Notes under the pieces: model-generated
Databases searched by the model: none
Told to the model about the DNA's origin: nothing
Seen by the model: only the letters and a program-made list of their open reading frames with translations
Assembly: GCA_963784675.1 (NCBI GenBank)
Contig: CAWASE010000019.1
Coordinates: forward strand, 124,001-188,000
Origin: SCTD01 sp963784675
Lineage (GTDB): Bacteria; Actinomycetota; Actinomycetes; Mycobacteriales; SCTD01
Length of the DNA stretch: 64,000 nt
Reading direction: 5' to 3'
Translations under genes and position numbers: made by a program
Part shown: in pieces, positions 26,584 to 33,329 of the stretch
How the letters are laid out: each line of letters begins with the position of its first letter
Position numbering within the stretch: the first letter of the stretch is position 1

Positions 26584-27675
26584 ATGCCCAAGACCCGACT
26601 GGCCGTGCTGTTCGGCGGCCGCAGCACCGAGCATGCGATCTCCTGCGTCAGCGCCGGCAGCATCCTGGCCGCCGTCGACCGCGATCGCTACGACGTCGTC
26701 GCCGTCGGCATCACGCGCGAGGGACGCTGGGTGCTCGCGCCGGACGACCCCGCGCGCTGGGCGCTGTCCGGTCGCGAGCTCCCGGAGGTCAAGGACGGTC
26801 GCGCCGTCGCCCTGCCCGGCGACCCCACCGCGGGCGGGCTCGTGCCGCTGGAGGGACCGGACGGTCTGCTGGGCACCGTCGACGTCGTCTTCCCCGTCCT
26901 GCACGGCCCCTACGGCGAGGACGGCACGGTGCAGGGGCTGCTCGAGCTGGCGGGCGTGCCCTACGTCGGGTCCGGCGTGCTGGCCAGCGCGGCGGCGATG
27001 GACAAGGCGGTGGGTCGCACGCTCCTGCAGGGCGCGGGTGTCGCCGTGACACCGGCGGTGGTGGTGCGGCAGGCCCTGTGGGCGAGCGACGCCCCGGCAG
27101 TCCGCGCGCAGGTCGCCGCGCTGGGGCTTCCCGTGTTCGTCAAGCCAGCGCGCGGTGGGTCCAGCATCGGCATCTCGAAGGTGACCGACCTCGCAGCCCT
27201 CCCCGCTGCGCTGGAGCTGGCCTTCGCAGCGGACCCGAAGGTGCTGGTGGAGGCGATGGTGTCCGGCCGGGAGGTCGAGTGCGGCCTGCTCGCCGGTCCC
27301 GACGGCGAACCGCAGGCCAGCGTCCCCGCCGAGATCCGGCTCGTCGGCGACTACGACTTCTACGACTTCGAGGCGAAGTACCTCGACGCCGCCACCGCCC
27401 TGGACGTTCCTGCCGACCTGCCGGCCGAGGTCACGCACCGCCTGCAGGCGGTCGCGCGCCAGGCCTGGCACGCGCTGGGCTGCGAAGGGCTCGCCCGCGT
27501 CGACTTCTTCGTCGGCGCCGACGGCGGGCTCACGGTCAACGAGGTCAACACGATGCCGGGCTTCACCGCGACGTCGATGTACCCGCGGATGTGGTCGGCG
27601 TCCGGGGTCGGCTATCCCGAGCTCGTGGACCGGCTCGTGCAGGCGGCGCTGCGCCGGGGGACCGGCCTGCGCTGA
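26584..27675 (+). CDS. ddl: D-alanine--D-alanine ligase
   Basis: Makes the D-Ala-D-Ala dipeptide for peptidoglycan. The 363-residue ATP-grasp enzyme has LFGGRSTEHAISCVSAGSIL at the N-terminus, HGPYGEDGTVQGLLEL, the nucleotide lysine loop VKPARGGSSIGISKV and metal ligands in VNEVNTMPGFT. Length and motifs are normal. The ATG lies 6 nt after a TAGCCT box within tandem repeats. Position near gpsA and thiL matches mycobacterial ddlA. Confidence 0.95.
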   Translation: MPKTRLAVLFGGRSTEHAISCVSAGSILAAVDRDRYDVVAVGITREGRWVLAPDDPARWALSGRELPEVKDGRAVALPGDPTAGGLVPLEGPDGLLGTVDVVFPVLHGPYGEDGTVQGLLELAGVPYVGSGVLASAAAMDKAVGRTLLQGAGVAVTPAVVVRQALWASDAPAVRAQVAALGLPVFVKPARGGSSIGISKVTDLAALPAALELAFAADPKVLVEAMVSGREVECGLLAGPDGEPQASVPAEIRLVGDYDFYDFEAKYLDAATALDVPADLPAEVTHRLQAVARQAWHALGCEGLARVDFFVGADGGLTVNEVNTMPGFTATSMYPRMWSASGVGYPELVDRLVQAALRRGTGLR

Positions 27676-27684
27676 GACCGGGGC

Positions 27685-27717
27685 GTCAGCCGGTGGCAGT
27701 CAGCCGGTGGCAGTCAG
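27685..27717. repeat. 14-bp tandem repeat in ddl/lipoprotein convergent gap
   Basis: GTCAGCCGGTGGCA occurs twice (27685-27698, 27699-27712) plus a partial GTCAG that contains the lipoprotein stop codon (TCA on the plus strand at 27714-27716). Confidence 0.85.
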
Positions 27718-28160
27718 CGCAGCGTGGCCAGCATCGGCGCGGCCAGCGGGTTGACCAGCTCGGCGCCGTTGGCGTACGCGTCCGGGATGTCGACCGAGAC
27801 GTTCACGACCAGGCCGATGGAGGTCCAGGTGAAGCCCGGACCGGAGTCACGCACCTCCCAGTCGACGCCGTTGACGCCGACCGGGAGCTGCGGCGTGGCG
27901 CCGGTGACCCCGCAGCGCAGCACGACCGGCGGATCGCCCCAGACGGCGGCCTCACGGTCGCCCTCGACCGGCCGACGCGCCACCCCCGGGTCGATCTCGT
28001 CCGGCAGGGCTGCCAGCAGCGCCGCGCACCGGGGCGCGTCGGCGGCGGAGCCGGGACGGGCCGGCACGGCCACGGCGCGCGGGGCGTCGCTGCCGCTGCT
28101 GCAGGCCGTCGCGAGCAGGACCGCGAGCAGCCAGCAACCGTGCAGGCGGACGAGCCTCAG
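27714..28160 (-). CDS. DUF3515-type secreted lipoprotein, start codon uncertain
   Basis: A 148-codon frame: a basic N-terminus and hydrophobic stretch ending LLAVLLATAC, a lipobox-like site with Cys at residue 20, then a soluble domain with two further Cys (residues 45, 83) and a C-terminal VNVSVDIPDAYANGAELVNP. Mycobacteria carry a DUF3515 secreted protein between ddl and thiL, as here. No ATG, GTG or TTG exists in frame before the signal peptide. The only candidate is CTG at 28160-28158, which overlaps the upstream TGA as CTGA. Either it starts at CTG or a base is wrong. Confidence 0.7.
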   Translation of the reverse strand: MRLVRLHGCWLLAVLLATACSSGSDAPRAVAVPARPGSAADAPRCAALLAALPDEIDPGVARRPVEGDREAAVWGDPPVVLRCGVTGATPQLPVGVNGVDWEVRDSGPGFTWTSIGLVVNVSVDIPDAYANGAELVNPLAAPMLATLR

Positions 28161-28393
28161 AGGTGGACGACCGGGCAGGTCAGCGTGCGGGTGATGCCCT
28201 GGACGCCCTGGATGTTCGCGACGACGAGCTTGCCCAGCTCGTCGACCGTCGCGGCCTCTGCCCGGACGATCACGTCGTAGGGACCGGTGACGTCCTCTGC
28301 CTGGGCGACGCCGTCGAGCCCGGCGATGGCGGTCGCGACGGCCGCCGCCTTGCCGACCTCGGTCTGGATGAGGATGTAGGCCTGGACCGCCAC
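28157..28393 (-). CDS. stand-alone RAM (Lrp/AsnC ligand-binding) domain protein
   Basis: A 78-residue protein covering only the effector domain of Lrp/AsnC regulators: QAYILIQTEVGK, then the GPYDVIVRAEA strand and a C-terminal TRTLTCPVVHL. The DNA-binding helix-turn-helix is absent. Such SARD-like proteins bind amino acids or modulate full-length Lrp partners. The start is GTG at 28393. It is divergent from thiL (29-nt gap) and overlaps the lipoprotein gene. Confidence 0.85.
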   Translation of the reverse strand: MAVQAYILIQTEVGKAAAVATAIAGLDGVAQAEDVTGPYDVIVRAEAATVDELGKLVVANIQGVQGITRTLTCPVVHL

Positions 28394-28422
28394 GTGATGG
28401 ACCTCTCTGGAAGGCTCGCCGG

Positions 28423-29364
28423 ATGCCGGACGCTACCGCAGGCGACGTGGGCGAGTTCGGCCTGATCGCCCGGGTGACGCAGCGGCTCGGGACCTCGTCG
28501 CTGGTCCTGCTCGGCCCCGGGGACGACGCCGCCGTGGTCCGGGCACCCGACGGTCGGGTCGTGGCGACGACGGACGTCCTCGTGCAGGACGTGCACTTCC
28601 GGCTGGACTGGTCCACCGGGGCCGACGTCGGGCACAAGGCGGCCGCGGCGAACCTCGCCGACGTCGCCGCCATGGGCGCGACGACGACCGCGCTGCTCGT
28701 CGGGCTGGCCGCCCCCCGCACACTGCCGGTGGCGTGGGCGGAAGGGCTCGCGGACGGCCTCCGGGACGGCGCCGCCGCGGTCGGCGCGGTCGTGGTCGGC
28801 GGTGACACCGTCTCGTGCGACCGCATCGTCGTGAGCGTCACGGCCCTGGGCGACCTGGCCGGCCGACCACCGGTGACGCGCGCGGGCGCGCAGGCGGGAG
28901 ACCTGCTCGTGCTCGCGGGCACGCTGGGCCGGTCGGCGGCGGGGCTCGCCCTGCTGGAGGCGGGCGAGCGGTCCGGTCCGCTCGTCGACGCCCATCGCCG
29001 GCCGACCCCGCCCTACGACCTCGGGCCGTTGCTGGCCGCCGCCGGAGCGACCGCCATGTGCGACGTCAGCGACGGGCTGCGTGCCGACGCCGGTCACCTG
29101 GCCGCCGCCTCCGGGGTGCGCGTGGTCATCGAGGCCGGGCGGCTCGCGGTCGACAGCGACCTGCGGGCTGCCGCTGCGTCGTCGGGAGCCGACCCGCTCT
29201 GCTGGGTGGTCGGCGGGGGCGAGGACCACGCCCTGCTGGCCACCGTGCGCGCGAGCGCCGTCCTGCCGGGCGGCGTGCACGTGATCGGTCGCGTCGAGGC
29301 CGGCCGCGGTGTCGTCGTCGAGGGCTGGTCCGGCGACGCCGCGCCGTGGGAGCACTGGGCATGA
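28423..29364 (+). CDS. thiL: thiamine-monophosphate kinase
   Basis: Phosphorylates thiamine monophosphate to thiamine diphosphate. The 313-residue PurM-like protein has VLLGPGDDAAVV near residue 29, TTDVLVQDVHF and the NLADVAAMGA segment, with DVSDGLRADAGHLA in the C-terminal half. The ATG has GGAAGG about 9 nt upstream. It overlaps thiD by 4 nt, giving a thiL-thiD thiamine operon; no TPP riboswitch is visible upstream in the 29-nt gap. Confidence 0.95.
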   Translation: MPDATAGDVGEFGLIARVTQRLGTSSLVLLGPGDDAAVVRAPDGRVVATTDVLVQDVHFRLDWSTGADVGHKAAAANLADVAAMGATTTALLVGLAAPRTLPVAWAEGLADGLRDGAAAVGAVVVGGDTVSCDRIVVSVTALGDLAGRPPVTRAGAQAGDLLVLAGTLGRSAAGLALLEAGERSGPLVDAHRRPTPPYDLGPLLAAAGATAMCDVSDGLRADAGHLAAASGVRVVIEAGRLAVDSDLRAAAASSGADPLCWVVGGGEDHALLATVRASAVLPGGVHVIGRVEAGRGVVVEGWSGDAAPWEHWA

Positions 29365-30143
29365 AGCGGGTGCTGACCGTCGCCGGGTCGGACTCCGGCG
29401 GGGGAGCCGGCCTGCAGGCCGACCTGAAGACGATGCTGGCCCTGGGCGTCCACGGCATGAGCGTGGTCGCTGCCGTCACGGCGCAGAACTCGGTCGGCGT
29501 GCAGGGAGCCTGGGAGCTGCCGGTCGACGCCGTGCTGGCCCAGCTCGACAGCGTGCTGGAGGACCTCGGTGCCGACGCCGTCAAGACCGGGATGCTGTCC
29601 TCTGCCGGCATCGTGGCTGCGGTGGCGCAGCGGCTGCGGTCGGTGTCCGCGCCGCTGGTCGTCGACCCGGTCGGGGTCAGCAAGCACGGCGACGCGCTGC
29701 TGCGCGAGGACGCCGTGGCCGTGCTGCGGGAGCAGCTCGTGCCGCTGGCGACCGTGGTCACGCCGAACCTGCCCGAGGTCGCCCAGCTCACCGGTGTGGT
29801 CGTCGAGCACGAGGACGACCTGCGCCGCGGCGCCGATGCCGTGCTCGAGCTCGGGCCGCGCTGGGTGCTCGTCAAGGGCGGGCACCTGCCGGGCGACGCC
29901 GTCGACCTGCTCACCGACGGCAGCACCGAGCTGCTGCTGCGGGGCCCGCGCCTGGACAACCGGCACACGCACGGCACCGGCTGCACCCTGGCCAGCGCAC
30001 TCGCCAGCCGGCTGGCGCTCGGCGACGACGTCCCGACGGCGGTGCGCGCCGCCAAGGCCTACGTCACCGGCGCGATCGCCGGCGGCTTCGCCCTGGGCGC
30101 CGGCATCGGTCCCGTCGACCACGGGTGGCAGACACGCTCGTGA
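29361..30143 (+). CDS. thiD: hydroxymethylpyrimidine/phosphomethylpyrimidine kinase
   Basis: Phosphorylates HMP and HMP-phosphate for thiamine synthesis. The 260-residue ribokinase-fold protein begins VLTVAGSDSGGGAGLQADLK, has VKTGMLSSAGIV and VVDPVGVSKHGD, and the catalytic Asp/anion hole in HTHGTGCTLASALA. The ATG overlaps thiL stop (ATGA). Convergent with the DUF3467 gene 28 nt away. Confidence 0.95.
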   Translation: MKRVLTVAGSDSGGGAGLQADLKTMLALGVHGMSVVAAVTAQNSVGVQGAWELPVDAVLAQLDSVLEDLGADAVKTGMLSSAGIVAAVAQRLRSVSAPLVVDPVGVSKHGDALLREDAVAVLREQLVPLATVVTPNLPEVAQLTGVVVEHEDDLRRGADAVLELGPRWVLVKGGHLPGDAVDLLTDGSTELLLRGPRLDNRHTHGTGCTLASALASRLALGDDVPTAVRAAKAYVTGAIAGGFALGAGIGPVDHGWQTRS

Positions 30144-30171
30144 CGGACGGACGGACGGTCCGTGCCCGCGA

Positions 30172-30486
30172 TCAGGGTTCGGTGCGGGGCCCGCGCCCGT
30201 TCTCGCTCTCCCACGCCGACAGCTGCGACTCCAGCGCCCGCATGAGCTCGAAGACCTGCGACGGGGGGATGCGCACCCGGGCGACGACCCGCGTCGGGAT
30301 CACGGCGACGTCCTCGCCGTCGGGTCCCTGACCGGGGTGCGCCGGCTGGGTGATCGCCGCGAAGTCGAGCACGAAGGTGTCGCGGGTGTGCCACAGCGTC
30401 GCGAAGTCGGCGTAGGTGCCGGCGTGGACCTCCTCCGGCACCTCGACCTGGAACTGCTGCGGCAGCGGCTGCTCGGGGGTGCTCAC
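30172..30486 (-). CDS. DUF3467 protein
   Basis: A 104-residue protein of the DUF3467 type: VEVPEEVHAGTYADFATLWH, then FVLDFAAITQ and a C-terminal RVRIPPSQVFELMRALESQL. The fold resembles phage/T4-like beta sandwich proteins in other members, but the cellular role is unknown. The GTG start overlaps the stop of the preceding small gene by 4 nt, so the two are an operon. Confidence 0.75.
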   Translation of the reverse strand: MSTPEQPLPQQFQVEVPEEVHAGTYADFATLWHTRDTFVLDFAAITQPAHPGQGPDGEDVAVIPTRVVARVRIPPSQVFELMRALESQLSAWESENGRGPRTEP

Positions 30487-30662
30487 GCGCCGTCCTCCGA
30501 CTCCGCCCGGTCACGGGCGTCCTCGGCCTCGGTCCGGGCGTGCGTACGGCCGAGGGCACCGGCCGCCTGCTCGCGGCCCGGGTACGGACCGAGCCGCTCC
30601 TTGTTGGGACACCCCGGACCCTCTTCGACGCGGGCGTGGGTCAGGCACCACCAGAAGTCCAT
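30483..30662 (-). CDS. small Trp/Cys-rich conserved protein (59 aa)
   Basis: A 59-codon ORF starting MDFWWCLTHARVEEGPGCPN and followed by ERLGPYPGREQAAGAL and an acidic tail. DFWWCLTHxRVE with GCPNxxRLGPY is a pattern seen in short actinobacterial proteins of unknown function. Two Cys and one His could hold a metal. The ATG at 30662 is clear, and the TGA overlaps the DUF3467 GTG (GTGA). Third-position GC is high throughout, supporting real coding. Confidence 0.7.
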   Translation of the reverse strand: MDFWWCLTHARVEEGPGCPNKERLGPYPGREQAAGALGRTHARTEAEDARDRAESEDGA

Positions 30663-30736
30663 GCGCAGACGCTACGCCGGACGTGCGACGGCCCCGGTGC
30701 CGAGGTACCGGGGCCGTCGACGAGCGGGGTCGCGCG

Positions 30737-30940
30737 TCAGACGGGCCGGACCGCGTCGGCCTGCGGGCCCTTCTGGCCCTGGGTGATCTCGAACTCGACG
30801 CGCTGACCCTCGTCGAGGGAGCGATAGCCGTCGGACTGGATCGCGGAGTAGTGGACGAACACGTCCGCCCCGCCGCCGTCGACCGCGATGAAGCCGAAGC
30901 CCTTCTCGGCGTTGAACCACTTCACTGCACCCTGAGCCAT
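30737..30940 (-). CDS. cold-shock protein (CspA family)
   Basis: A 67-residue single-strand nucleic-acid chaperone. RNP1 is KGFGFIAV and RNP2 is VFVHYSAI; the N-terminal GAVKWFNAEKGFGFI is a perfect family signature. A possible -10 (TACGCT on the minus strand at 31086-31081) would give an mRNA with a 5' leader of about 130 nt, as in other csp genes. rpmB lies upstream on the same strand. Confidence 0.95.
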   Translation of the reverse strand: MAQGAVKWFNAEKGFGFIAVDGGGADVFVHYSAIQSDGYRSLDEGQRVEFEITQGQKGPQADAVRPV

Positions 30941-31109
30941 GTTGCCTGTCTCTTTCTCCTGCTGGACGGCGCCGCACTCCGCGGCTCCGGGTCGCGCCCC
31001 ACCTCGTGAGGCGAGCCCCGCGGAGTCGGGCGACGTCCACGCGGGCGTACGACGACCGAGCAGCACGGGCGACCGCAGAAAGCGTACACAGGCCAGGGCA
31101 TGCCTGAGC

Positions 31110-31136
31110 GCGGGTTCCCGAACTTCCGGAACCCGC
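31110..31136 (-). terminator. hairpin between rpmB and the cold-shock gene
   Basis: A perfect 9-bp inverted repeat, GCGGGTTCC (31110-31118) and GGAACCCGC (31128-31136) with a 9-nt loop, lies 28 nt after the rpmB stop. No U-run follows, so it is an actinobacterial stem-only terminator candidate. The rest of 30941-31163 shows only the possible csp -10 and leader. Confidence 0.55.
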
Positions 31137-31163
31137 GTCGAGCGGCAGAGCGGACGTGCTGGG

Positions 31164-31361
31164 CTAGGCCCGGACGACCTTGCCGGCCTTCAGGCAGGAG
31201 GTGCAGACGCCGAGCCGCTTCGGGGTCTTGCCCGACGGGCCGGTGAGCGCGTGCACCGTCTGGATGTTGGGGTTCCAGCGGCGACGCGTGCGCCGGTGGG
31301 AGTGGCTGACGGACATGCCGAAGCCGGGGCCCTTGCCACACACGTCGCAGGTCGCAGCCAC
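31164..31361 (-). CDS. rpmB: 50S ribosomal protein L28
   Basis: A 65-residue ribosomal protein: ATCDVCGKGPGFGMSVSHSHRRTRRRWNPNIQ, with two Cys pairs (CDVC and CTSC) that make a zinc-binding L28. The GTG at 31361 is preferred to the GTG at 31367 because family proteins start with Met-Ala-Ala and GGAG lies just upstream. It is divergent from the DAK2 gene, an order shared with other actinobacteria (rpmB-DAK2-recG). Confidence 0.9.
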   Translation of the reverse strand: MAATCDVCGKGPGFGMSVSHSHRRTRRRWNPNIQTVHALTGPSGKTPKRLGVCTSCLKAGKVVRA

Positions 31362-31383
31362 GGTCACTCCATCGTCTCGAACG

Positions 31384-31453
31384 GGATCGGTCTGGGGCAG
31401 GATCGGTCTCAAGCAGGAACTGTTCGAGCGGGTCTGTCTCGAGCGGGTCTGTC
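31384..31453. repeat. short direct repeats upstream of rpmB
   Basis: TCGAGCGGGTCTGTC occurs twice in tandem (31424-31438, 31439-31453), and GGATCGGTCT occurs twice (31384 and 31400). They lie in the 287-bp rpmB/DAK2 divergent gap, which otherwise holds only the DAK2 -10 (31600). Confidence 0.75.
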
Positions 31454-31599
31454 CCAGGAGGGTGCGACGAGGGGTCAGGACGCCTGTGCGTCGACCGTGC
31501 ACCCGTGCACCCGGTACGACGACCGGGGACATCGACCCGGAGCTGGCCCAGGTCGCCCACGACAGTAGCAGCAGCCTCCGTGGCAGGACCGGTGCGCAC

Positions 31600-31605
31600 T
31601 AGCCT
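31600..31605 (+). promoter_or_regulatory. -10 of DAK2-recG transcript
   Basis: TAGCCT lies about 44 nt before the TTG start, giving a leader of about 37 nt that contains the ribosome-binding site. Confidence 0.4.
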
Positions 31606-31648
31606 GCAGCCACCGACCGCAGCAGGCCCGAAGCGAGGGGAGCGCCCG

Positions 31649-33325
31649 TTGCCGCAGCGCCCCGTCCCCGCCGCCCGGGCGACCCTGCAGGCCCTGGACG
31701 CGACGGCGCTGTGGCGCTGGTGCGCCGCCGGACGGGCGGGGCTGGCCGACGCCCGCGCCGAGATCGACGACCTGAACGTGTACCCCGTGCCGGACGGCGA
31801 CACCGGCACGAACCTGCTGCTGACCATGGAGGCGGTCGAGGCGGCGGTCGAGCAGGCCTGCGCCGAGACCCCGGACGACCTGCCGGGTGCGGCCCGGGCG
31901 ATGGCCCGCGGGGCGCTGATGGGCGCGCGGGGCAACTCCGGCGTGATCCTGTCCCAGCTGTTGCGCGGCCTCGCCGACGTGCTGGCGGCCGACGACCGAC
32001 CCGGCGAGAGCGGCGGCGCGCGGCTGCGTCGAGCCCTGGTCCGAGCCGCGGAGACCGCCTACGAGGCCGTGACGACGCCGGTCGAGGGCACCCTGCTGAC
32101 CGTCGCGCGCGAGGCCGCCGAGGCCACCGCGGCGGTCGTCGGCTCAGCGGTCGACGAGCTCGCCGAGGTCGCCCGGGCGGCGCGGGCCGGCGCCGCGGCC
32201 TCGCTGCTGCGTACCCCGTCGCTGCTGCCGCAGCTGGCGGCGGCGGGCGTGGTCGACGCCGGCGGGCGCGGGCTGTGCGTCCTGCTCGAGGCGCTGGAGC
32301 GGGTCGTCACCGGGTCGTGCGCCGCCGAGGCAGAGCTGCAGCTGCTCGTGCCCCGCAGCCGCGCGGCCGGCACCGTGGTGCGGGAGGACGGCAGCGACGC
32401 CTTCGGCTACGAGGTGCAGTACCTGCTGCGCGACACCGACGACGCGGCGGTCGAGGCGCTGCGCACCGCGCTCGCACCGCTGGGCGACTCGTTGCTGGTC
32501 GTCGGCGGCGACGGGCTGTTCAACGTCCACGTGCACGTCAACGACGTCGGCGCTGCGGTCGAGGCGGGCATCGAGGCGGGCCGGCCGTTCCGCGTCACGG
32601 TCACGCGTTTCGCGGACCAGGCGGCCGAGGCGATCCGCGCGACGACCGGCCCGCGCCTGCCGGCCGGTCGGACCCTGGTCGCCGTCGCTGCGGGGGAGGG
32701 GCTGGCCGCCCTGTTCACGGCAGCCGGCGCGCTCGTCGTGCCCGGAGGTCCTGGGGCGAGCCCGTCCACGGCCGAGCTGCTGGCGGCGGTCCGCCGCGGG
32801 GCCACCGCCGAGGTGGTGCTGCTGCCCAACGACCCGAACACCCTCGCGGTGGCGTCCGCCGCGGCCGCGACGGCGCGCGACGAGGGGTTCTCGGTGGCGG
32901 TGGTCCCGACCCGCTCGGTGCTGCAGGGGCTCGCGGCCGTGGCCGTCGCGGACCCGGAGCGCTCGTTCGCCGACGACGTCGCGAACATGGCCGAGGCGGC
33001 CGGCTCCACCCACCACGGCGAGGTGACGGTGGCGGTGCGCGAGGCCGCGACCAGTGCCGGCGTCTGCCACCCCGGCGACGTCCTGGGGCTGATCGAGGAC
33101 GACGTCGTCCTGCTCGGGCGCGACGTCGAGCAGACCGGGCGCGACCTGCTGCAGCGGATGCTGGCCGCGGGCGGCGAGCTCGTCACCGTCGTCACCGGAC
33201 GCGACGCCGAGCCGAACGTCGGACAGCGGCTGGTCGACTGGGTCGAGCAGACCTTCCCGCTCGCGGAGGCGGTGGCCTACGAAGGCGGTCAGGACGCGTA
33301 CCCGCTGCTGCTCGGGGTGGAATGA
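31649..33325 (+). CDS. DAK2-domain protein (fatty-acid-kinase FakA-like)
   Basis: A 558-residue protein with an N-terminal DAK2 nucleotide-binding domain (LNVYPVPDGDTGTNLLLTM, then GARGNSGVILSQLLRGLA) and a long C-terminal FakA-like region with FNVHVHVN and HHGEVTVAV. FakA in Firmicutes phosphorylates fatty acids held by FakB. No DegV/FakB gene lies nearby. The TTG at 31649 is chosen because GGGGAG sits about 8 nt before it; upstream codons are not family-like. It is followed 4 nt later by recG. Confidence 0.8.
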   Translation: MPQRPVPAARATLQALDATALWRWCAAGRAGLADARAEIDDLNVYPVPDGDTGTNLLLTMEAVEAAVEQACAETPDDLPGAARAMARGALMGARGNSGVILSQLLRGLADVLAADDRPGESGGARLRRALVRAAETAYEAVTTPVEGTLLTVAREAAEATAAVVGSAVDELAEVARAARAGAAASLLRTPSLLPQLAAAGVVDAGGRGLCVLLEALERVVTGSCAAEAELQLLVPRSRAAGTVVREDGSDAFGYEVQYLLRDTDDAAVEALRTALAPLGDSLLVVGGDGLFNVHVHVNDVGAAVEAGIEAGRPFRVTVTRFADQAAEAIRATTGPRLPAGRTLVAVAAGEGLAALFTAAGALVVPGGPGASPSTAELLAAVRRGATAEVVLLPNDPNTLAVASAAAATARDEGFSVAVVPTRSVLQGLAAVAVADPERSFADDVANMAEAAGSTHHGEVTVAVREAATSAGVCHPGDVLGLIEDDVVLLGRDVEQTGRDLLQRMLAAGGELVTVVTGRDAEPNVGQRLVDWVEQTFPLAEAVAYEGGQDAYPLLLGVE

Positions 33326-33329
33326 CGGC

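Noticed and set aside
28394..28422. TPP riboswitch before thiL
   Set aside because: The gap is only 29 nt and contains no thi-box.
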